NCBI GenBank assembly: GCA_003254885.1
Contig: QANT01004181.1
Coordinates: 1-56,439, forward strand
Direction: 5' to 3'
From: Purshia tridentata
Lineage: Eukaryota; Streptophyta; Magnoliopsida; Rosales; Rosaceae
DNA: 56,439 bases
In this document: in pieces, positions 36,461-44,605 of the stretch
Numbering within the stretch: position 1 is the stretch's first letter
How the letters are laid out: each line of letters starts with the position of its first letter
Program-made: the position numbers and the translations under genes
Notes under the pieces: generated by a model
What the model saw: only the letters and a program-made list of their open reading frames with translations
The model's database searches: none
What the model was told of the DNA's origin: nothing

Positions 36461-37265
36461 AACTCGATCCCGTCGAGATAAAACTATAATATTGTTTTAG
36501 AATGTCAGGATCAATCCGTTGCAGGTCTTCCTTTGTGATCCAAGTATTGTCTGAATCTGCTCTATTTTTCCATTTGACTAAGAACTTCTGGTATCCACCT
36601 TGTCGCATACGAATCTGATGATACCCGCTTTTCAAATTTATTTTGGAAAAAATAGTAGCTCCTGCCATCATATCCAACATATCATCAAGTCTTGGTCTAG
36701 GAAACCGATATTTCACCGTGATCTTGTTTATTGCCCTATTATCCATACACATCCTCCACGTTCCATCTTTTTCTGGTGTGAGAAGAGCAGGAACAACACA
36801 TGGACTAAGGCTTTCATGAATAAATCCTCTTGCAAGAAGGTCATCAACTTGCCTTTTTAGTTCAGCATGCTCTTTAGGATTCATCCTATAGTGAGGCAAG
36901 TTTGGCAATGTCGCTCCAGGGACCAGATCAATGGCATGTTGAATGTCACGCAAAGGAGGGAGCTCATTTGGGATATCCTTAGGGAATACATCATTGTATT
37001 CTTGGAGAATTGGTGTTACTGCAATGGGTGCTTTCATATTAAAGAAACAACCAGTTTCTCTTAATGCCAGAGCATAAATAGGTGAATTGGCTTTTATCTC
37101 TTTTGCAAATTCACTGGAACTGATAATGTGTAGAGCCTTCGATGGCTTTACCTTATCATTTCCTTCCATATTGGATGTTGGTCGAGTCATGGACTTAGGT
37201 TGAAGAGGCTTCAAAGTAATTTTCTTGCCTTTATGAATGAATGAACATGAATTTTCTCGACCCAA
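36442..37265 (-). pseudogene. Deleted pol: reverse transcriptase N-terminal part joined in frame to chromodomain-like tail
   Basis: An open frame covers the region between protease and reverse transcriptase and the first part of the reverse transcriptase (motifs ELPPLRDIQHAIDL, YRMNPKEHAELKRQ, DGTWRMCMDNRAINKITVKY and INLKSGYHQIRM). Directly after this, near 36590-36603, it continues in frame as FLVKWKNRADSDNTW, typical of the C-terminal chromodomain-like end. The catalytic YxDD region, RNase H and integrase are missing. The frame runs on into the 3' LTR, ending at 36345. It has no ATG at its start because the upstream frame is broken by a TAG at 37290-37292. This is a deletion derivative, not a working enzyme. 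Confidence 0.88.
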
Positions 37266-37289
37266 ATTTGTAACATCATGATCATAAAT

Positions 37290-37767
37290 CTATGGCCTAC
37301 CTAAGAGGATATGACCCACATTCATAGGCACCACATCGCACCACATCACACCACACATTGTCCTTGTAAGATGAGAATTGAATAGGAACTTGACACCGTT
37401 GGGCCACGGGAAGAGACAATGTGTCAATCCATGCCACCCTGTATGGTTCGGGATGATTGACAGGTGATAAACCAAGACGAGCCACAATTTGCCTAGACAC
37501 CACATTAATACAACTACAGTTATCAATAATAACCTTGCAATTATGGTCAACACACTTGGTATAGGTATAGAAGATGGATGTTCGTCGCCAATCATCATTA
37601 CTTGTAGGTTGGGTTAAAGTGCACCTTACCACTGTCATCCTTGGCTGGTCAACGTCATCAAGTTCAACCTCGCAATCCTCAATGTCGACCGCAAGGTCGG
37701 GCTCGTGAATTTCTTCTTCTAGTTCGCCCTGCTCATCCGTGTCATCTTCAATATTTGTTGTGAACAA
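37290..37767 (-). pseudogene. Broken retropepsin region of the gypsy element
   Basis: The frame encodes an acidic linker (about 37650-37767) and then an aspartic-protease-like segment with IIDNCSCINVVS, where the usual D-S/T-G catalytic triplet has become D-N-C. Near 37320-37350, within repeated CACCACATCNCACC units, the reading frame changes. The other frame continues with HILLGRP and meets a TAG stop at 37290-37292. The protease is therefore damaged three ways: active-site change, frameshift and stop. Confidence 0.8.
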
Positions 37768-37827
37768 AGTTCGAGGAGTCTCCTTTATAGGACACTGGAC
37801 AGCAAAGTGTCCATAACCTTGGCACTT

Positions 37828-38634
37828 TTAGCATCTTGTAGGGCCAGTACTTCGTGTATCATGCTGTACTCCTTTCCCTTTCTCGGTTTTCCCTGCATTA
37901 GACATTGTAAAACCCCTAGAAATTGAATTAGACTTTGCTCCAAATATGTTTACAAGAAACTCAGGTCTTTCAGGTTTACGAATGTCAAATTGCTTAGACA
38001 CATTAAATGATTTTAGATAACGCTCCAGCTCCTGCACAACTTGATAAGCCCTCTCTAAAGAATTTATATCATGAGGAATTAATTCCCTTTGAAGTTCAGA
38101 ACGAAGGCCTGATCTAAAATGAGAAAGAGTCACCAGTCGATCTTCTCTCACATCACATTGAAGCATAAATTCTTCAAATTTTGAGATATACTTAGCGGCT
38201 GACATGTTGTCTTGACGGAGAGTCTGCCATTTATCCATCAAACGCTGCTGATAGGACAAAGGTACATATTCCTGTTTCAACCTTTCCTTTATCTCATCCC
38301 AGTGGACAATTGGTTCTTCACCCGCGCGCGCCAACTGTCTTTTAACATTGGTCCAGAATAGTCCAGCTTGACCCACCAATTTTATCTTTGCAAACCTGAC
38401 CTTTCGACTTTCAGACATAGCTTGCCAATCAAAATATCGATACATGGCAGCTAACCAATCCAGGAAAGCCTTAGGATTAATCTCTCCATCAAAACTAGGA
38501 GCATTAAGTTTCACGGATCTCATCATTTTCGCATTAAGGTCTTGCTCAAAATCACGCTGAAAATTTGGTCTCTTTCTTTCTTTGTCGTTCCTTTCATTGG
38601 GATTTCTCCTATCAAGATTCCTTTCTCCATCCAT
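37828..38634 (-). pseudogene. gag of the gypsy element, stopped inside its zinc knuckle
   Basis: The frame starts with ATG at 38634 and encodes 268 residues. It has a charged N terminus, then a retrotransposon gag domain with PKAFLDWLAAMYRYFDW near residues 50-70, QRQLARAG, LKQEYVPLSYQQRLM and SKFEEFMLQCD. It stops with TAA immediately after the first Cys of the zinc knuckle. The rest of the knuckle (CQGYGHFAVQC) follows in the same frame beyond the stop and leads into the protease region. Thus one stop separates gag from the downstream polyprotein. Confidence 0.88.
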
Positions 38635-38863
38635 GCATTATGCGTCCTGGCGAATAGAAGCTTCTATAGCAGCAAGACGATGATCAGAGTAGCATATTGT
38701 GCTTGTAAAGTAGCGGATTGTTATGCCAAAGTGGTCTATAATTTAGAGACTTGTTTCATCAAGGCTTCCATCAACTGTTGGAGATCCATGCTGGGGTATG
38801 TCTTGCCACTACGAGTTGTGGCCATACAAAATAAACGTCAAACGCACAAAACTTGTGACCGAT

Positions 38864-38881
38864 GGTTGGGCTCTGATACCA
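38864..38881 (-). other. Primer binding site (initiator tRNA-Met type)
   Basis: On the minus strand TGGTATCAGAGCCCAACC begins four bases (AATT) after the end of the 5' LTR. TGGTATCAGAGC is the canonical sequence complementary to the 3' end of plant initiator tRNA-Met, which primes minus-strand DNA synthesis in many plant LTR elements. Confidence 0.92.
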
Positions 38882-38885
38882 AATT

Positions 38886-39440
38886 TGATGTAGGATAGGT
38901 TGGACAGCAAAGCAAAATAAACTAAAGGAAAATAAAAGAACTAGAAACGGAAACAAAAGATAACTGGAATCACTCCAGAGGCTTTACACCCGATATTGGC
39001 TTCACACCAAAGGTTGGTTTCACACCAAAAGCTATCCAATTTTAGGAAATCTAATTAGAAAATTTTATTACTCAATATCATCTGTCCTCCAAGAGGTACA
39101 AAGTGGTCTTATATAGACTTAAAACTCGAAGGAAACTAGGAAAGCAAACCTAGTCTAAGATAGAAATCCTAATCTAACTAGGAAAAATAAAGTCAACCTA
39201 ATCAAACTAGGAAAAATAAAGTCAACCTAATCTAACTAGGAAAGATAAAGTCAATCCTAATAAAAACAGGAAATCAATCCAAATCCTTCTTGAAAAAGGA
39301 AAACTAAAAAAAAACAACACATGAAACAAACAACCAGGAAAAACTAATCCAGCCACAAAGATAAAGTTGAATTAGATGTTCTGTTCTTCCCTCTTCTCCG
39401 TTGGTAAACCTTAAATGGTTTGTTAATGATGTCCGCATCA
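38886..39440 (-). repeat. 5' LTR of the gypsy element
   Basis: The 555-bp repeat begins TGATGTAGGATAGG and ends GTCCGCATCA. It matches the LTR at 35707-36441 except for the large duplication there and scattered base changes. It is followed by the target duplication TCATC at 39441-39445. Confidence 0.92.
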
Positions 39441-39445
39441 TCATC

Positions 39446-39810
39446 CTTTGAACCACTCTCTGCTATCTTCCTCTCTTTCTCTTTGTTGTTATTTATCTTC
39501 ATAGTTTGACTCAGGACCAATAGTACTAGTATAGAATCCCAACAAGTATTTCTTGGATTTGTGTACGTACATTATATGAGTCCAAGAAATACGTACTCAC
39601 TTTGTCAATTTACATCTTCAAACATATTTTACTTTCATGTAATAATATATATAATCTATTACTCTCATGGTCTAGACTCTAGAGAACTCTTAAAATTACT
39701 CAAAATGATATAAGTTTGATTTGTCACCTTTACAGACGAAGACAACTAAATTTCATAACGTACAATAAGGACAATCTTCTACAGTTTCAGGCGATTCTTA
39801 GACCACTAAT
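39446..39810. other. Unassigned DNA right of the gypsy element
   Basis: No gene or element end was recognised in this stretch between the LTR element and the paired palindromes. Confidence 0.2.
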
Positions 39811-39902
39811 CGATCAATGTAGGTACCCATTGATCGGAAACTATAGCTCTAGTGATCGATCAATCGATCAATTGATCATCGTAGGTACCGATTGATCAAT
39901 TG
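39811..39902. repeat. Two adjacent palindromes with shared centre
   Basis: Palindrome 1 (39811-39836) has perfect 9-base arms CGATCAATG/CATTGATCG around TAGGTACC. Palindrome 2 (39869-39902) has perfect 10-base arms CAATTGATCA/TGATCAATTG around a 14-base centre also containing TAGGTACC. Both could form hairpins or serve as binding sites for a dimeric protein. They match no transposon end I know. Confidence 0.7.
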
Positions 39903-41876
39903 GCTAGTAGTTGGTCGATTTTTATTTCTTTTTATCTCTTAATGTGGGGTTGAATAGATTTTTTTAAGTATGTTTAAGTGTCGTTTAAGGGATGATGCAG
40001 GTTACATTGGCAGTAACTTTAATGAAACGACAAGGTTGATCAATACAATGAAGAGTTTGGTTGAAAATTTTGGGGCGAATTCTTTCCAACCTGGGGAGGA
40101 TGATGTGGGGCGCATCGACATTAAGTCCAATGAAATGACAAGGTCGAATAGAAGGAAGAGTTTGGGGAATGAATCACGCGCGCTTGAATTAAGAAAAATG
40201 GGAAATAGAATGGGTTTTCATAGGGGCCTACATCCAAGAAACGAGCAAGATGCTCAACCACCTATTTCTTGCAAGCAATCTCAATCAGACAACAAGTGAG
40301 ATGCTCGAGCGCTTGCCATGTACAACACTTTCCTAGTGCGATTTTTAGCTTATTTTTTCCCATTTTGGAACTTTCCTTGTACAATTTAATCTTTCTTTTG
40401 CTTTAAGACTTAATTTTAGGGGTTTTTTTTTTAAAAATTCAAAAAATGCATTGTTTATCCGACTCACCCGCTAGTGAATTATGTAGTGACCCATTTTTAA
40501 AAAACCCAGCGCTACAGTAGCACAAGACAATACTTTTTTTTTTTAAACTGCAATTGTTTTTTTCCACATTTAAAGAGAATTGCCATTGTCGAACAATAGT
40601 TATTATCATTGTGAAAAAAATAAAAAACCTTGAAACAAGTCAGCTTATAAAAATCTTACCTTTTTTTTTTTTGGCATAGGTGATTGATTCGACGATGTGG
40701 CTGGATGGATGGGCCATCGAAGGGTACCGTTGTGTTCAGAATGATGAGAGGAACAAAACTTGTTAGATCTAGTTCCTTGTCCTGGCCGGAAAAAGTAGAT
40801 TGCCGCAGAAGTTGACTCTTGATTTTCGCATCGATCTGTTGCCGTCAGTGACTTGATGGACGATCAGAGGCTGTGGAAATGAAGAGGGGGGAAGAGGTGA
40901 GCAAGGGGAGGTGGGTCTCGCGGCCATTCATGGTCGGACAACGATGCATTGAGGAGAGACAAAGTGAGTGACGGTGAAAAGAGATAATGAAGGTTGAGTG
41001 AGTGAGAAGAAAGAAATGACAGAGTGAGTGGAAGAGAGAGATAGAGAGAAAGAGACAAAGAGAGATGTAGGAGTTAGAATCTGGACTAGTGGGGATAAAG
41101 TGTGGGCTGGAAAAAATCAAGCGAACCTGCTGGGAAGTCCAATAAAAAAAGTGAATTATATAGGAACATGGTAACCTAAAGTAGGTGTATTAATAATTAT
41201 CTGTTAATTTTAGTTTTTTTTATTAGTGTAAGTATTTTCGTAATTATTTTCTCAATATTTTCTTGCAAGCAAAGACTTTCCTTCTAATTGTTCTTAGCCA
41301 CTTAAGTTTTCTTTTTTTCCTAGTTGATCGAATAATGTTCTCCTAGTTGAGAGAGAAAGAGAGAGAGAGAGAGAAATAACATGTATTGAACTTTTTATGA
41401 TTTTTGAAGATTTAAGTTGTTGATGCGAAAATCAAATTTCCAAATTCAAAGTTATGTTATATTTAGATAGTTCCAAATTAATATCGTTAAATTTTGATTT
41501 TTGGTAAAATGTAAGATATTTGTGACTATTTTCATATTAAAATAATTACTTAAAATGACTTTTACTTGTATATATTTAGATATAAATGTGTCCATTCGGG
41601 GAAATTCTATCTTTTTAGATATGAAAATTTTAATTTCAAAATATTTTTCTGAAAAGAGTTATTGAATGATGTTTTTTTAATAATAATTTGTCTTAAATTT
41701 AAGTCAATAAATAAGCACAGATTTAATAAGTATTCATATGAATTATAATGAACCACTATGTACTTATATTGATTATAATTAATCACTCTCTTGGGTATCG
41801 TATGCATTGATGTCATGAGTGCACCTTTAGTTGTGGAATCTAGCTAAATCTTTGTTTATTTTTATTTAATAAAAAG
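39903..41876. other. Unassigned DNA with purine-rich tracts
   Basis: A 109-codon ATG frame at 39970-40299 has no recognisable domain. A G/C-richer block lies at about 40670-40960. A GA-rich tract at about 40970-41070 opens long low-complexity frames on the minus strand. A (GA)n tract lies near 41349-41375. GCTACAGTAGC near 40511 is a palindrome often seen in plant transposon debris. Confidence 0.3.
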
Positions 41877-42261
41877 GGGAATGCTATGTGCCTTCTCTGT
41901 GTGCCTTCTCCTTTGTGCATTTTCTCTTCTTTTGTTCATTTGATAGTGTAATCTCACGATCAGAACTGTTCAATTTTTAAATCATCTTTTACAGATAATC
42001 TCTGCAAAAAATTAATCAAATCAGAAATCGTTTAATCATCTAACTGTTATCAAATAAATAGATGGTTTTGGTAACAGTTAGATTCACCATTAATTATTTT
42101 ATAATAGTTAGATGACTAAACAATTTCTGATTTGATTAATTTTTTACAGAGATGATCTGTAAAAGATGATCTAAAAATTGAATGGTGCCGATCATGAGAT
42201 TAAACTGTTAAATAAACAAAAGAAGAAAGAAGGCACACATATAAGGCACCTAGCATTTCCC
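41877..42261. mobile_element. Hairpin MITE, GGGAAATGCTAGGTGCCTT-tip family
   Basis: Tips read GGGAATGCTATGTGCCTT on the left and GGGAAATGCTAGGTGCCTT on the reverse strand of the right, enclosing a nearly palindromic 385-bp unit. Flanks TAATAAAAA and AAATAAAAA are an imperfect 9-base match. The interior (GATCAGAAC, TTTTTAAATCATC, CTCTGCAAAAAATTAATCAA, TCAGAAATCGTTTAATCAT) is clearly related to the core of the GGGTCACCC-tip family although the tips are unrelated. Confidence 0.75.
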
Positions 42262-43749
42262 AAATAAAAAAGCTTTAGAGTATCTCAATAAATTGTTCCC
42301 TTTATTGTGTTACAATGACACAAAATTTTATTTCAATATTCATTTACAACATCATTTTTTTTAAAAGACAATTTTAATCTTTAAATTGAAAAAAGAATAC
42401 ACTTTTTGTTACACCATAACCACCATCCATTCATAGAAGTAATGAATGAAAATAAATGGTCGGAATACACACCTATCAATATATATTTTTTTTTTTGGGT
42501 TTGTATTCGAAATACGTATTGATATGGTAGAAAAGTATATTCAAGCATTAAGCTTATTAATTAAGAACTGCATGTACGATTAATAGCTGAACAAGAAGTG
42601 TTCATTCAATGCATTAGTATAGGGGGCTGCTGATCATGTGGCTTTGGCTGCCAATAATTAAAGCTTAGTACAGCTAAGCTGTTGTTTATGAGGACACGTG
42701 TTAAGGTTGTTATAGATTTTTCTCTCGCTCTTTCATATTGTATATGTGTTCTACTCCCAAAGTTAGCATGATATATAATTGGTTTAACATATATGTTGGT
42801 TGTTTAGTTACCATTGGAAGTAGGATAATACAGCTACAATGGTAGTAACACAAAATGCTTTAGTTCAAGTGAACAACACGTGAAGCTCTTAATGAAAGGG
42901 TCGAATGCATTTAATGTTCCATTAGTTTAATGTGAAAGCTCAACAAGTTTTCAGTCAAATGGGTGCAGGATTTAAAATTTTGACATGATCAGTGACAATA
43001 AACAGAGTTTCACATGGGTTCGCAGTGTGTGTTAGGCTTTGGTTGGTTTGAGTACGTGAATGCCAAGTGATAGCTTTCGTATTAGCATAATTTTCAAAAG
43101 TTGAATTAGAGAGTGTAGCATATAAAAAAGCTATAAAAGTTATGCAAAATGTTATATGTAACTTTTGTAGTTTATGCTTCAATGGTGCAAAAATTATAAT
43201 GGGAATAAAATATCGATTTAAGACTCACATGAAGTTTAATTCTCTTTCTTACAGGACTTATACGTAAAGAGTAATATATATAAAACGATTTAGTATTTTA
43301 GAGTTTCGTTAGTTGTGTAATCCTTCAGTTAAATGAAACTCTTGATCCATTGTAATCCTAATTGATCCTCAAGTACTGGAATAACCGAAAAAGGGTTCAC
43401 TTAATTAGATCCTCACTGCATATAACACAATATAGTTGTAATGATTTCTCATATCGTTAAAATTAAACAATGAGAGTAGAATACATGGGTTATTGGCTAT
43501 GTGTGTATGCCTATGTAGAAGTGGCCCAAAACCTTTTAGTAAAATAGAAAAAGGTAGAGAGCCATAACTGCTGGTTTTGTTTTGCTGGATAACCAGGTAG
43601 GTTTGAGCTCCATGTTTTGGGTCTCAAGCATTTAAACTTACAACTGATTACTAGGGGCGTTCAATTGTTCAAAGCCTTGCTAAATCGGGATATGATTCTA
43701 GGTCGACCTGGTTTTGAAACCCCTTCAGTCTCCCAATTGAAAGCTTTCA
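42262..43749. other. Unassigned DNA upstream of the TPP promoter
   Basis: No gene was identified. ACACGTG cores occur near 42713 and AACACGTG near 42876; the second could belong to a distal part of the TPP promoter. Confidence 0.25.
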
Positions 43750-44159
43750 TTTAAGGAAATACAGCTCCCAGAAATCGGTGGGTCTTTGTGTCTACACACG
43801 CAAAGCACACAACCTGACCAGTGATGGTTTGGTACACGTGGTAGAAGCCCACAAGGGGTTTGAGTCGGCCAAGGAATGTCGGCCACGTGGATAGAAGAAA
43901 ACCTGTTCGCTGGCTCTCACGGTGACGGCTGCTGTCCAAGACGGCGCCATGAAAAGTGTATATAACTTTGTACACTCACATATATATATATATATATGTA
44001 TATATATACGTGCCATTGGTGCACTACGGGGAGATGGTGGGGACCACGGTGGTGGTGGGCTCACAGTGGGGATATCAGGGGGTGGGCCCGCACCCAGTCC
44101 AGGTGGGTCCTAGCTTGGGGAGTTTTTTTGGAGGCCCGGTTTGGTCTGCCTGCTGCGGC
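43750..44159 (+). promoter_or_regulatory. TPP promoter with two G-boxes and a TA repeat
   Basis: Upstream of the TATA box at 44160 are ACACGTGG at 43834-43841 and GCCACGTGG at 43882-43890, the latter holding a perfect CCACGTGG palindrome. A (TA)n tract lies at about 43981-43997, followed by ATACGTGCC and a G/C-rich stretch (44030-44160). G-boxes suggest bZIP or bHLH input such as ABA, light or sugar status; this is inferred from motifs. Confidence 0.55.
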
Positions 44160-44166
44160 TATAAAT
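44160..44166 (+). promoter_or_regulatory. TATA box of the TPP gene
   Basis: TATAAAT lies at the expected distance before a CT-rich leader, predicting transcription start near 44190. The leader then carries (CA)n(CT)n at 44227-44257. Confidence 0.6.
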
Positions 44167-44226
44167 GGACCATTCAAGCCTCTGTCTTTCTCACATCCAT
44201 ACACACTCTTCTTACTCATTCATTCA

Positions 44227-44257
44227 TACACACACACACTCTCTCTCTCTCTCTCTC
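44227..44257 (+). repeat. CA/CT microsatellite in the TPP leader
   Basis: About five CA units are followed by about nine CT units. CT-rich leaders are common in plant genes and can influence expression; length variation here would be a natural marker. Confidence 0.75.
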
Positions 44258-44450
44258 ATTCCTACACTGGAAAAAACTTTGTGGCTTTTCTTTGTTTGTT
44301 TTTGGCTTTCCAATATATCCTCAATATTGTAGCCTATCTTCAAGCTCAGTGTCATATACAGAGCACTCTGTTCTCTCCCTCCTCTGTTTTACTCTGGTCT
44401 TGTACGGCAAGCACCGTAGTCTATCATTTTCAGTTCCGAAATCTTTTAAG

Positions 44451-44589
44451 GTATTGCTTGAGTACCTTAAATTTCTCAAATGGGTTAGTTTTAATTGTGG
44501 ATTTGGTGAAACATAACTGACCCAATTAATGATGAGAACCCCACTTGGTACTCTGGATTGACAAATGTGATTTGGCTTTTGTTTTGCAG
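44451..44589 (+). other. Probable leader intron of the TPP gene
   Basis: The donor (TTTAAG then GTATTG) at 44451 and the acceptor (TTTTGTTTTGCAG) ending at 44589 enclose 139 bp. Removing it joins the leader to exon sequence 16 bases before the ATG at 44606. I find no ATG in the spliced leader, whereas the intron contains several, so retention would add upstream open frames. Confidence 0.6.
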
Positions 44590-44605
44590 CGAGTTTCAAG
44601 AGAAA

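Larger units (their letters stand above)
35707..39440 (-). mobile_element. Ty3/gypsy-type LTR retrotransposon, internally deleted, minus strand
   Basis: The element has two LTRs, each beginning TGATG and ending CATCA, and an exact 5-bp duplication TCATC at 35702-35706 and 39441-39445. On the minus strand the order is 5' LTR (38886-39440), tRNA-Met-type primer site, gag, protease region, partial reverse transcriptase, chromodomain-like tail, polypurine tract and 3' LTR (35707-36441). Pol order with a C-terminal chromodomain marks a chromovirus-type Ty3/gypsy element. At 3.7 kb it lacks the rest of reverse transcriptase, RNase H and integrase, and has stops and a frameshift, so it cannot move by itself. 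About six mismatches are visible in the first 75 bases of the LTR pair, so insertion is not very recent. Confidence 0.93.

Noticed and set aside
39970..40299. A 109-codon ATG frame with charged, partly repeated sequence
   Set aside because: No recognisable domain, no clear promoter or splice context, and two half-similar internal segments that suggest a decayed repeat. Kept only as part of the unassigned stretch; transcripts or conserved codon use would change this.
40845..41120. Long minus-strand frames rich in Ser and Leu
   Set aside because: They come from a GA/CT-rich tract, which lacks stops by composition. There is no domain and two frames are open over the same DNA.
43922..44520. Several long frames upstream of TPP
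   Set aside because: They cover the promoter, microsatellite leader and leader intron of the TPP gene; no domain, and different frames are open together.
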